Below, piece after piece: positions 25,074 through 32,759 of a stretch of DNA of 64,000 bases. The position numbers and the translations under genes were made by a program. The DNA comes from an uncultured Collinsella sp. (GTDB taxonomy: Bacteria; Actinomycetota; Coriobacteriia; Coriobacteriales; Coriobacteriaceae), in the NCBI GenBank assembly GCA_900552385.1, contig URZI01000001.1, positions 237,919 to 301,918 on the forward strand, read 5' to 3'. The notes below the pieces were generated by a model. That model was not told where the DNA came from. It ran no database searches and worked only from the letters and a program-made list of their open reading frames with translations. How positions within the stretch are numbered: position 1 is the first letter of the stretch; each line of letters opens with the position of its first letter.

Positions 25074-26012
25074 ATGGTGCAGGGCGCCAAACATATGAAG
25101 AGCAATAACGCTGCGGCCAACGGTGGCTCGAGCCCTCAGCCCAAGCCTCAGCCCAAGCCCAAGCGCCGCCGCAAGCGACTGCCGCGCTGGGCCGACCGGC
25201 TCATCACCATCGTCATCATCCTCATTGGCGTGGGCCTTATGACCTGGCCGTGGATCTTGGACCGGCTCGAGGCCTCGGGCGTGTTCAACCAGATCAGCAC
25301 GGTGTCCAGCACCGTGGACGCGCTGTCTGCCGAGGAGCGCGAGCGCATCCTGCTCCAGGCGCGCTCCTTTAACGAGCAACTGGCGGGCGAGGCCACCGAG
25401 CTCCCCGCCGACCAGATCGAGCCCTACGCCCAGCAGCTCATCTTTGACCGCGACCCCATGATGAGCTGGGTCGAGATTCCCTCCATCGACGTGAGCATGC
25501 CCATCTACCACGGCACGAGCGAGGAGGTCCTCATGGCGGGCGTCGGCCACCTGGAGGGCACGAGCCTGCCGGTGGGCGGCACCTCGACGCATTGCGTGCT
25601 CACCGCGCACTCGGGCATGCGCAACTTGAGCATGTTCGACGACATCCACTCGCTGGAGCCCGGCGACCTGGTGCTGCTGCACACCATGAATAAGACGCTC
25701 GCCTACAAGATGGTGGACTCTGAGGTGGTGCTGCCCGAGGAGATGGAGTCGCTGACCATCGAGCCCAGCGCCGACAAGGTGACGCTCGTCACCTGCACGC
25801 CCTACGGCGTGAACGACCATCGCCTGCTGGTGCATTGCGTGCGTACCAAGTACAACAAGAAGGACGTCGACAAGCAAAAGTCGCTGGCCGGCCGCCACTG
25901 GGGCAAGCGCGAGTTTGCCGTGCTCATCGTGGTCGTCGCCATTGTGCTGTTGCTGCTGGACATCGTGATTCACGCGGTCCGCAAGCGCCGCAAGGCCAAG
26001 GCCTCGGCATAA
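25074..26012 (+). CDS. srtC: Class C (pilin-polymerising) sortase
   Basis: 312 residues from ATG 25074, with GAGGAG upstream. A Pro/Lys-rich N-terminus and a membrane helix (ITIVIILIGVGLMTWPWIL, about 45-63) precede the sortase barrel. The catalytic residues are visible: His in VLTAHSGM, Cys in TLVTCTPYG, and Arg in NDHRLLVHC. A second, C-terminal membrane helix (FAVLIVVVAIVLLLLDIVI) is typical of class C enzymes, which link pilin subunits through isopeptide bonds. A lid-like DRDPMMSW segment precedes the barrel. It presumably polymerises the three pilins upstream. Its promoter must lie in 24812-25073. Confidence 0.92.
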   Translation: MVQGAKHMKSNNAAANGGSSPQPKPQPKPKRRRKRLPRWADRLITIVIILIGVGLMTWPWILDRLEASGVFNQISTVSSTVDALSAEERERILLQARSFNEQLAGEATELPADQIEPYAQQLIFDRDPMMSWVEIPSIDVSMPIYHGTSEEVLMAGVGHLEGTSLPVGGTSTHCVLTAHSGMRNLSMFDDIHSLEPGDLVLLHTMNKTLAYKMVDSEVVLPEEMESLTIEPSADKVTLVTCTPYGVNDHRLLVHCVRTKYNKKDVDKQKSLAGRHWGKREFAVLIVVVAIVLLLLDIVIHAVRKRRKAKASA

Positions 26013-26026
26013 GACATTCTCCAGAA

Positions 26027-26059
26027 CCACCGCAATGGGGACAGGCACCTTTGTGGTGG
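26027..26059. repeat. 33-bp palindromic repeat, family B, copy 5
   Basis: CCACCGCAATGG... and CCTTTGTGGTGG arms around GGACAGGCA. It lies 14 bases after the sortase gene and 12 bases before family A copy 4. Confidence 0.8.
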
Positions 26060-26071
26060 TCGGGGGCTTCC

Positions 26072-26136
26072 AAACCATCACAACATTCGATGAAAATCGC
26101 GATTTTGGCGAAAAGCGTCGAATGTTGTGATGGTTT
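26072..26136. repeat. 65-bp palindromic repeat, family A, copy 4
   Basis: Perfect 19-bp arms with a centre close to that of copy 3. Together with family B copy 5 it fills the first half of the gap 26013-26318. The rest of the gap holds a TATACT (26278-26283) that may be the -10 of the gat operon. Confidence 0.9.
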
Positions 26137-26318
26137 TCGTTGCGGGCGGGACGGCTTTCGTTATGGACGGTGCGATTTCGCTGCAGAACCGCCAGCCCGC
26201 CGTCTGCCAGCCCGCCGCCCACGTTACGTTTTCGCTGCATTTGGGTAAAGCGCCTGCTCCAAGCCGGCGTTGCCTTGTATACTAGAACGGTTTATCTGTT
26301 ATGCGGAAGGGAGCGCCT

Positions 26319-26630
26319 ATGGCACTCAGCGAGAAAGACGTGCGCGGCATCGCCGAGTACGCAAAGATCGCACTGACCGATGACGAGCTCACCCAGATGA
26401 CGTCCTACATGAACGACGCCGTCCAGATGCTCGAACCCGTCTTGCAATATGACTTGCCCAACGTGGAGCCCACGTTCCATCCCATCGGAAGCCTGTCCAA
26501 CGTGATGGGCGATGACCTGCGCGAGCCCGAGCGCGACCTGCCGCTTGACGTTGCGCTCGAGAACGCCGGCAGCGCGCGCGACCGCTACTTCCGCGTGCCG
26601 TCCATTTTGGGAGAGGGGGAGAGCGAGTAA
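26319..26630 (+). CDS. gatC: Asp-tRNA(Asn)/Glu-tRNA(Gln) amidotransferase subunit C
   Basis: 103 residues from ATG 26319, with GGAAGGGA upstream. The family signature is visible: VRGIAEYAKIALTDDELTQMTSYMNDAVQMLEPVLQYD near the N-terminus and DDLREPERDLPLDVALENA...RYFRVPSIL at the end. GatC wraps around the A and B subunits and stabilises the complex that converts misacylated Glu-tRNA(Gln) or Asp-tRNA(Asn). Its stop overlaps the start of gatA by one base (TAATG), indicating translational coupling. Confidence 0.95.
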   Translation: MALSEKDVRGIAEYAKIALTDDELTQMTSYMNDAVQMLEPVLQYDLPNVEPTFHPIGSLSNVMGDDLREPERDLPLDVALENAGSARDRYFRVPSILGEGESE

Positions 26631-28144
26631 TGGCTCAGAGCTTCGATTCCCTTACCGCCGCCCAGATCGCCGCGGGCGTTGCTGCAGGCGACTTTACTGC
26701 TACCGAGGTGGCCCAGGCCTCCCTTGCCGCCATCGAGGCGCGCGAGGGCGGGGTCCAGGCATTCCTGCAGGTGGCGCCCGAGCTGGCGCTCGAGGCCGCC
26801 GCGCGCGTGGATGCCGACCGTGCCGCAGGCAAGCCGCTGCCCCCGCTCGCGGGCGTGCCGCTGGCCATCAAGGACAACATGAACCTCGTGGGCACACGCA
26901 CCACCTGCGCCTCCCGCATGCTCGGGGACTACCAGAGCGTCTACACCGCTACCTGCGTCCAGCGCATGCTCGATGCCGGCTGCCTGCCCATGGGCAAGGC
27001 CAACATGGACGAGTTTGCCTTTGGCAGCTCCACCGAGAGCTCGGCGTTCCACCGCACTAACAACCCTTGGGATACCGAGCGCGTGCCCGGCGGCTCCTCG
27101 GGTGGCTCCGCTGCAGCCGTCGCTGCGGGCGAGGTCGCGCTCTCGCTGGGCTCGGACACCGGCGGCTCCATTCGCCAGCCGGCGTCGCTGTGCGGCGTGG
27201 TGGGCTTTAAGCCCACGTATGGCGCCGTGAGCCGTTACGGCGTGGTTGCCTTTGGCTCGTCGCTCGACCAGGTGGGCCCCTTTGGCCGCACGGTCGAGGA
27301 TGTCGCGCTGGCCATGAACGCGCTTACCGGCGCGGGCCACGATCCGTACGACTGCACCAGCCAGGATTGCGCCGTCGACTTTACCGAGCATCTCAACGAC
27401 AGCATCGAGGGCAAGCGCGTGGGTATCATCCCCGCGTTTATGGAGGCCGAGGGCCTGACGCCCGAGGTCAAGGCCGCTGTTCAGCGCGCCGCCCAGGAGC
27501 TGCAGAACCAGGGCGCCGAGCTGGTCGAGGTGGACTTGCCGCACCTGGACGCCGCTATCGCCGCCTACTACGTCATCGGCCCGGCCGAGGCGTTCTCCAA
27601 CCTGGCCCGCTTCGACGGCATTCGCTACGGCTACCAGGAGGAGGGCTGCGCCAACCTGTCCGACCAGAGCTCGCTTTCGCGCGCCCACGGCTTTGGCGCC
27701 GAGGCCAAGCGCCGTCAGATGCTCGGCGCCTACCTGCTGAGCTCGGGCGTGTACGACAAGTACTACTACGCTGCGCAAAAGGCCCGCACGCTCATCACGC
27801 AGGACTACGACGCCGCGTATGCCAAGGTGGACACCATCCTCATGCCCGCCTCGCCGCGCACGGCCTTTAAGTTTGGCGAGATCAGCGACCCCACGCAGAT
27901 GTACCTCTCCGACTTGTACACCATCTCGCTCAACATTTGCGGCAACGGTGGTATCTCGGTGCCGCTGGGCCTGGGCGAGGACACTCAGCTGCCCGTTTCT
28001 GCCCAGCTGGTTGGTCCGGCGTTTAAGGACCGCCAGCTGCTCACGTTTGCCCGCGCCCTGGAGCGCGGCTTTGCCGATGCCGCCACGGGTGCGCCCGCGC
28101 TTTCCGTCGCGCCCGATTTTGCCGGGAAGGGAGGCGAGCTGTAA
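26630..28144 (+). CDS. gatA: Asp-tRNA(Asn)/Glu-tRNA(Gln) amidotransferase subunit A
   Basis: 504 residues. This amidase-signature subunit hydrolyses glutamine and supplies ammonia. The Ser-cis-Ser-Lys triad is visible: Lys81 in PLAIKDNMN, and the two serines within GGSSGGSAAAVAAGEVALSLGSDTGGSIRQP (about 153-182). Length is normal for the family. It overlaps gatC and gatB by one base at each end, in the order C-A-B. Confidence 0.97.
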   Translation: MAQSFDSLTAAQIAAGVAAGDFTATEVAQASLAAIEAREGGVQAFLQVAPELALEAAARVDADRAAGKPLPPLAGVPLAIKDNMNLVGTRTTCASRMLGDYQSVYTATCVQRMLDAGCLPMGKANMDEFAFGSSTESSAFHRTNNPWDTERVPGGSSGGSAAAVAAGEVALSLGSDTGGSIRQPASLCGVVGFKPTYGAVSRYGVVAFGSSLDQVGPFGRTVEDVALAMNALTGAGHDPYDCTSQDCAVDFTEHLNDSIEGKRVGIIPAFMEAEGLTPEVKAAVQRAAQELQNQGAELVEVDLPHLDAAIAAYYVIGPAEAFSNLARFDGIRYGYQEEGCANLSDQSSLSRAHGFGAEAKRRQMLGAYLLSSGVYDKYYYAAQKARTLITQDYDAAYAKVDTILMPASPRTAFKFGEISDPTQMYLSDLYTISLNICGNGGISVPLGLGEDTQLPVSAQLVGPAFKDRQLLTFARALERGFADAATGAPALSVAPDFAGKGGEL

Positions 28145-29820
28145 TGAAGGAGCTTTCCGAGGTCTTGCAGGATTGGGAGGCCGTGATCGGCCTGGAGATC
28201 CATACCGAGCTCACCGCACTCGATACCAAGATGTTCTGCAACTGCAAGCTCAGCCACGATGACGAGCCCAACGCCAACGTGTGCCCGGTGTGCCTGGGCC
28301 TGCCCGGCGCCCTGCCGGTGCCCAACAAGCGCGCCATCGAGAGCATCGTCAAGGCCGGCCTCGCCACCAACTGCGAGATCCAGCGCCACTCGATGTTCTA
28401 CCGCAAGCACTACTTCTATCCCGATATGGCCAAGAACTTCCAGACCACGCAGGGTCCGGTCGCCTTTGCCATGTACGGCCACCTGGACCTGGACGTGACC
28501 GGTCGCGGTGCCGCCGAGCGCCCCGACTGCGCGTTTGGTGAGGCAGAGGCCCAGAGCTTGGCGAGCGCCTCGGCCAACGCCGAGGGCCTGTCCACGTCCA
28601 TGACGTCGACCATGCGCGAGGGCAATCAGCGCGCCGGTCACCTGGCCAGCTACGATGCGTCCAACCTGCAGATGCCCGAGCGCCGCGAGGACGGTTCCTA
28701 CACGGTGCCCATCCGCATCCTGCGCATCCATATGGAGGAGGACGCCGCCAAGATGGTCCACGTGGGCGGTGCCGAAGGCCGCATTACCGCCGCGGCCGAG
28801 TCGCTCGTCGACTACAACCGCTGCGGCACGCCGCTGATTGAGCTCGTCACCGAGCCCGACTTGCGTACGCCCGAGGAAGCGCGCCTGTTTATGGAGAAGC
28901 TCCGTCGCATCTTTGTGACGCTGGGCATTTCGGACTGCTCCATGGAGAAGGGTTCCATGCGCTGCGACGGCAACGTGTCGCTGCGTCGCCGCGGCGAGAC
29001 CAAGCTGGGCACCAAGACCGAGCTTAAGAACCTCAACTCGTTTAAGAGCCTGCATGATGGCCTTGCCTACGAGATCTGCCGTCAGGCCGAGGTGCTCGAG
29101 GAGGGCGGCATCATCTATCAGGAGACCCGCCACTGGGAGCCCAGTCGCAAGCGCACCGTAGTCATGCGTGTGAAGGAAACGGCCGACGACTATCGCCTGT
29201 TCCCCGATCCCGACCTGGCGCCGTTCGATCTGGACGACGAGTTCATCGACCGCTGCCGTAGCGAGATTCCCGAGCTGCCCGATGCCAAGCGCGTCCGTTT
29301 TGAGGCCGACTTTGGTATTAAGACGGCCGATGCCGAGCAGATCGCCGGCGACCCCGAGTTTGCTGACTTCTTTGAGGCCGCTGCTGCCGGAATGGCTGGC
29401 AAGGAGGCTCAGACGGTCGCAAACCTGCTGGTGAACGAGATGATCGCCTACCTTAAGGGCGCGGGTGTCTCGCTGACCGAGTCCGGTATTGCACCGGCTC
29501 AGGTGGCGGCGCTGGCCAAGCTGCTGGCGACCGATGCCATTAGCTCCAACCAGGCGCACGAGGTCTTTGAGGCCATGGCTCAGACCGGCGACGACCCCAA
29601 CAAGATCGTCGACGAGCGCGGCATGCGCCAGGTGAGCGATGCCGGCGCGCTGCAGCCGATCGTGGACGAGGTGCTGGCAAGCTGTGCCGATCAGGCGCAG
29701 CAGTATCGTGACGGCAACCAGAAGGTCATCGGCTTTTTGGTGGGCCAGTGCATGAAGGCGAGCTGCGGCAAGGGCAACCCGAAGCTCTTCAACGAGTTGC
29801 TGAGAACGTCGCTCTCGTAA
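28144..29820 (+). CDS. gatB: Asp-tRNA(Asn)/Glu-tRNA(Gln) amidotransferase subunit B
   Basis: 558 residues. This subunit binds the misacylated tRNA, activates it with ATP and transfers ammonia from GatA. The N-terminal signature VIGLEIHTEL, the zinc-ligand region FCNC...NVCPVCLGLPGALPVPN, and the SPDxR-type and KNLNSFK segments (GTKTELKNLNSFKSL) are present. The C-terminal YqeY-like tRNA-binding tail (about 420-558, ending IGFLVGQCMKASCGKGNPKLFNELL) is complete. Presence of the operon implies the host makes Gln-tRNA and/or Asn-tRNA indirectly. Confidence 0.97.
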   Translation: MKELSEVLQDWEAVIGLEIHTELTALDTKMFCNCKLSHDDEPNANVCPVCLGLPGALPVPNKRAIESIVKAGLATNCEIQRHSMFYRKHYFYPDMAKNFQTTQGPVAFAMYGHLDLDVTGRGAAERPDCAFGEAEAQSLASASANAEGLSTSMTSTMREGNQRAGHLASYDASNLQMPERREDGSYTVPIRILRIHMEEDAAKMVHVGGAEGRITAAAESLVDYNRCGTPLIELVTEPDLRTPEEARLFMEKLRRIFVTLGISDCSMEKGSMRCDGNVSLRRRGETKLGTKTELKNLNSFKSLHDGLAYEICRQAEVLEEGGIIYQETRHWEPSRKRTVVMRVKETADDYRLFPDPDLAPFDLDDEFIDRCRSEIPELPDAKRVRFEADFGIKTADAEQIAGDPEFADFFEAAAAGMAGKEAQTVANLLVNEMIAYLKGAGVSLTESGIAPAQVAALAKLLATDAISSNQAHEVFEAMAQTGDDPNKIVDERGMRQVSDAGALQPIVDEVLASCADQAQQYRDGNQKVIGFLVGQCMKASCGKGNPKLFNELLRTSLS

Positions 29821-29825
29821 ACGGG

Positions 29826-29964
29826 AACCCGGGAGCCCCGGCAGGGCGGGTGCTTCCTCAAAATTTCGAACAGTCCTGCGCAAGACGAAGGCCACATTAA
29901 GTGGCCTTCTTTGCGTGCGGAACTCATTTTGAGCAAGCACCCGCCCTGCCGGGGCTCCCGGGTT
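29826..29964. repeat. 139-bp inverted-repeat element with a terminator nested inside
   Basis: A perfect 30-bp inverted repeat (29826-29855 with 29935-29964) continues inward through one mismatch into CTCAAAAT/ATTTTGAG. Between the arms lies an independent hairpin, GAAGGCCAC/GTGGCCTTC (29887-29909), followed by TTT. The inner hairpin is a credible terminator for gatB. The outer arms look like those of a miniature element or a very stable RNA end. The gap 29821-30211 also holds a hairpin at 30017-30044 followed by a T-run, and the repeats listed next. Confidence 0.75.
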
Positions 29965-30050
29965 CTGTGACGACTCGGCCGTTCGGGTTAGGCGGGGCTG
30001 AATGGAATAGAGTGAATGGGCGCGCCGTTGGCGCGTCCATTTTTGTGCGG

Positions 30051-30077
30051 GTGACAAAGGGACTGTCCCTTTGTCAC
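30051..30077. repeat. 27-bp palindrome, family C, copy 1
   Basis: GTGACAAAGGGA-CTG-TCCCTTTGTCAC, a perfect 12-bp dyad. The second copy is at 36349. It is probably a REP-like intergenic element. Confidence 0.85.
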
Positions 30078-30117
30078 ATTGCAATAAATGTGATGAAAGT
30101 GTGTCGAAATGAGCTTA

Positions 30118-30192
30118 AAACTTCCGTAAATGTGATAAATGTCACGTTTTACCTAGGGTAAAATGTGGGAAATATCACGTTTACGGAAGTTT
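30118..30192 (+). promoter_or_regulatory. Nested inverted repeats upstream of the DUF4143 ATPase
   Basis: AAACTTCCGTAAATGTGAT (30118-30136) has an inverted copy at 30174-30192 with one mismatch. A second dyad, TTTTACC-TAG-GGTAAAA, lies at the centre. The outer arm ends 19 bases before the ATG. It may be an operator, a translation-blocking hairpin or a small inserted element. Confidence 0.55.
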
Positions 30193-30211
30193 CTTTGCGG
30201 GAGGTTCGTCC

Positions 30212-31576
30212 ATGCAGCGAGATATCATTGCCAAGCTTAACGCTTGGAAAGCGTCAGAATATCGTAAGCCGCTTATCCTTAAGGGGGCGCGCCAGGTTGG
30301 AAAGACGTGGGCGCTTAAGGAGTTCGGCCGAACCTCGTACATCAATTTTGTGTATCTGACGCTCGAGGAGCCGTCACCTGGGGTACAGAGCGAGTACGCT
30401 CAGTTTTTCGAAGGTACGCGCGATCCTCGACGGATCATCTCAAATCTTTCCCTGGCACTTGGACAGCCTATCGATCCCGGCAAAACGCTGCTTATTATTG
30501 ATGAGATCCAGGATTGTCCTTCTGCAGTCGGCGCCCTTAAATACTTCTGTGACGAGGCCCCCGAGTATCACGTCGCATGCGCAGGGTCTTTGTTGGGCGT
30601 TCGCTTGTCCCGTGAGACCAGCGCTTTTCCGGTGGGAAAGGTCGAGTTCATGGAGATGCGCCCCATGAGCTTTTCCGAGTTTCTGAAAGCCGAGGGCGCT
30701 GCAAACTACGACGAATACCTTGGCGGCCTGGATCAGATCGAAACAGTGCCCGATTTCTTTCATGTCCGTCTCGTCGAGCATCTTCGTCGTTATTTTGCAT
30801 GCGGCGGCATGCCAGAGGCTCTTGGCCGGTGGGTGGAGACGGGCGATATCGTTCAGGTCGATAAGGTGTTGTCTGATCTCTTGGATTCCTACGAGCGCGA
30901 TTTTGCCAAGCATGGTGGCCGTGCGCAGTTCGCCAAGCTTTCGCAAATATGGAACTCGATTCCAGCTCAGTTGGCGCGCGAGAACAAAAAGTTCGTTTGG
31001 GGTGCGGTGCGCGAGGGGGCTCGTGCTCGAGAATACGAGGATGCTCTGGAATGGCTTGCCGATGCTGGGCTCATCACGGCGGTTCGCCTTAATGCTGCCG
31101 GTGGTGTGCCGCTCTCTGCGTACGATGACCTCAAGGCATTTAAAGTCTACTGTCTTGATGTCGGCTTGCTGCGCCGCATGGCAAGGCTGGATGCGTCCGC
31201 TTTTGCCATCTCGGATGCGCTATTTTCGGAGTTCAAAGGTTCGTTCGCCGAGAACTATGTGCTTCAGGCATTACTTTCACAGTTAGATGCTGCTCCGCGT
31301 TACTGGACAAACGAGAAGCCGAAGCACGAAGTCGATTTTTTGATTCAAGTCGGAAACGAAATCGTTCCCGTCGAGGTCAAATCGGGAGAGGTCGTTCACT
31401 CCAAGAGCCTTAAGTACTATGCCGACAAGCATGCGGAGACGACTCCATTGAGGGTCCGCTACTCACTTAAGAACCTAAAGCTCGACGACGGGGTGCTCAA
31501 CATTCCGTTGTATTTGGCTGATCGATCTGTCCCTCTTATCAAAAAGGCGCTTGATTGTGCGCATCTTGACGTTTAG
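30212..31576 (+). CDS. AAA ATPase with DUF4143 domain
   Basis: 454 residues from ATG 30212, with GCGGGAGG upstream. Residues 18-150 form an AAA_14-type ATPase with Walker A LKGARQVGKTW and Walker B LLIIDEIQDCPSAV. The C-terminal DUF4143 (about 205-410) contains FAENYVLQAL and WTNEKPKHEVDFLIQVGNEIVPVEVKSGE, a degenerate PD-(D/E)XK nuclease-like core (E...D...EVK). Such proteins are widespread, of uncertain function, often isolated and horizontally moved. The gene is monocistronic and sits between two family C palindromes (30051 and, beyond the ABC genes, 36349). Confidence 0.9.
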   Translation: MQRDIIAKLNAWKASEYRKPLILKGARQVGKTWALKEFGRTSYINFVYLTLEEPSPGVQSEYAQFFEGTRDPRRIISNLSLALGQPIDPGKTLLIIDEIQDCPSAVGALKYFCDEAPEYHVACAGSLLGVRLSRETSAFPVGKVEFMEMRPMSFSEFLKAEGAANYDEYLGGLDQIETVPDFFHVRLVEHLRRYFACGGMPEALGRWVETGDIVQVDKVLSDLLDSYERDFAKHGGRAQFAKLSQIWNSIPAQLARENKKFVWGAVREGARAREYEDALEWLADAGLITAVRLNAAGGVPLSAYDDLKAFKVYCLDVGLLRRMARLDASAFAISDALFSEFKGSFAENYVLQALLSQLDAAPRYWTNEKPKHEVDFLIQVGNEIVPVEVKSGEVVHSKSLKYYADKHAETTPLRVRYSLKNLKLDDGVLNIPLYLADRSVPLIKKALDCAHLDV

Positions 31577-31640
31577 ATCCTGGGTGAGCTGACGGGCGGT
31601 GGCTAATTAATCGCTCCGTTACGGCCAGGGAGCTTGGGCC

Positions 31641-32645
31641 TTAGCGATGCTTGCTTCGCCAAGCGGTGGGGGTGGTGCCGGTGTATTGTTTGAAGGCTTG
31701 GGCGAAGGCGGCTTGCTGAGGGTAGTCGAGCCGCTCTGCTACCTGCGCTATCGTGAGCCCGCTATCGGCCAAAAGGTCCTGTGCTCGCTCCATACGGCGT
31801 CTGCGAATGTAGGCGCCCATCGACTCGCCTGTTTGGGCCTTAAAGGTGGCGCATAGTTTGGAGCGGCTTGTGTAGAGCCTCTCGGCCACCTCGTTGATAC
31901 CCACACGTCTGCCTGTGTCGAGCGCGCGCTCAATCATTGCCGTTGCTTCTTCGGCAATGGTTATGCTGACGCGTGTGTCCGCCGCCTGCCGTGCCTGCTT
32001 GTGGGCCGCGCGCGAACAGGCGAGCTCCGCGACCATGGTCTCCACGATGCCCTGCATATAGACGTGTCCGCCTACGGTGCGGGCGCGTTCCTCGTTAATC
32101 CGGCGCAGCGTGTGGCAGATGGCAGACGTCGCTTCCTCGTGCCATGGCTCGGCAAACGCTTCAAAGATTCCCGCGAACTCGGTGGGATAGCGGTGCTCCA
32201 GTTCGTCAAAATATCCAGGCAAAAAGAGCACCGAGCGCGAGTGATAGAGCTCCCCCGCAACCAGCGGGCTTAACTCCTCGCCACAGCTATCTTGGATAAA
32301 GCTGCAAACGGCATTGTTTGGCCACGGTCCATGCAATGGTTTGAGGTTCGCGGGCGTTATGCCAGCCTCGGGCATGCATGTAAGTGTGGGCGCGCTGACT
32401 TCGCTCACGCAGGCGTATGGCTCGGGTGTGTATTCGGCCAGGTACATATCGTGCGTCGGGGTGATGAAATGCTCCATGACGATGCAGGTGGGGGAGAGGG
32501 GCATGATCCATGCGCGGCCGTGCGCCCGGTCGTTTGCCACCTCGCCGGTAAAGACGGCGCCCTTGCCGGTAAGCTCCAGGCCAAACTGCTCAAATTGCGG
32601 TGCGTAGAGCTCGGTTATGTCGGTCGCTGCCCGCCGTATTTGCAA
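31641..32645 (-). CDS. AraC-family transcriptional regulator
   Basis: 334 residues. The C-terminal 100 residues contain the two helix-turn-helix motifs (GINEVAERLYTSRSKLCATFKAQTGESMGAYIRRRRMERAQDLLADSGLTIAQVAERLDYPQQAAFAQAFKQYTGTTPTAWR). The N-terminal part is a poorly conserved sensing domain. It is transcribed divergently from the ABC pair at 32760, with 114 bases between the starts. An AraC regulator beside two half-size ABC exporters-turned-importers is the layout of ybtA-ybtP-ybtQ, where the regulator senses a siderophore. A similar role here is an inference. Confidence 0.88.
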   Translation of the reverse strand: MQIRRAATDITELYAPQFEQFGLELTGKGAVFTGEVANDRAHGRAWIMPLSPTCIVMEHFITPTHDMYLAEYTPEPYACVSEVSAPTLTCMPEAGITPANLKPLHGPWPNNAVCSFIQDSCGEELSPLVAGELYHSRSVLFLPGYFDELEHRYPTEFAGIFEAFAEPWHEEATSAICHTLRRINEERARTVGGHVYMQGIVETMVAELACSRAAHKQARQAADTRVSITIAEEATAMIERALDTGRRVGINEVAERLYTSRSKLCATFKAQTGESMGAYIRRRRMERAQDLLADSGLTIAQVAERLDYPQQAAFAQAFKQYTGTTPTAWRSKHR

Positions 32646-32759
32646 AAGCGTCCCTTTCCTTTGCAGAAACGTCCACGCCTGGCTTGATTTTGAGCCATGG
32701 CTAACACATCAATGATAAGTTGAATACGGTTAACTCTCAAGCCGTTAGAAAGGAATCTC

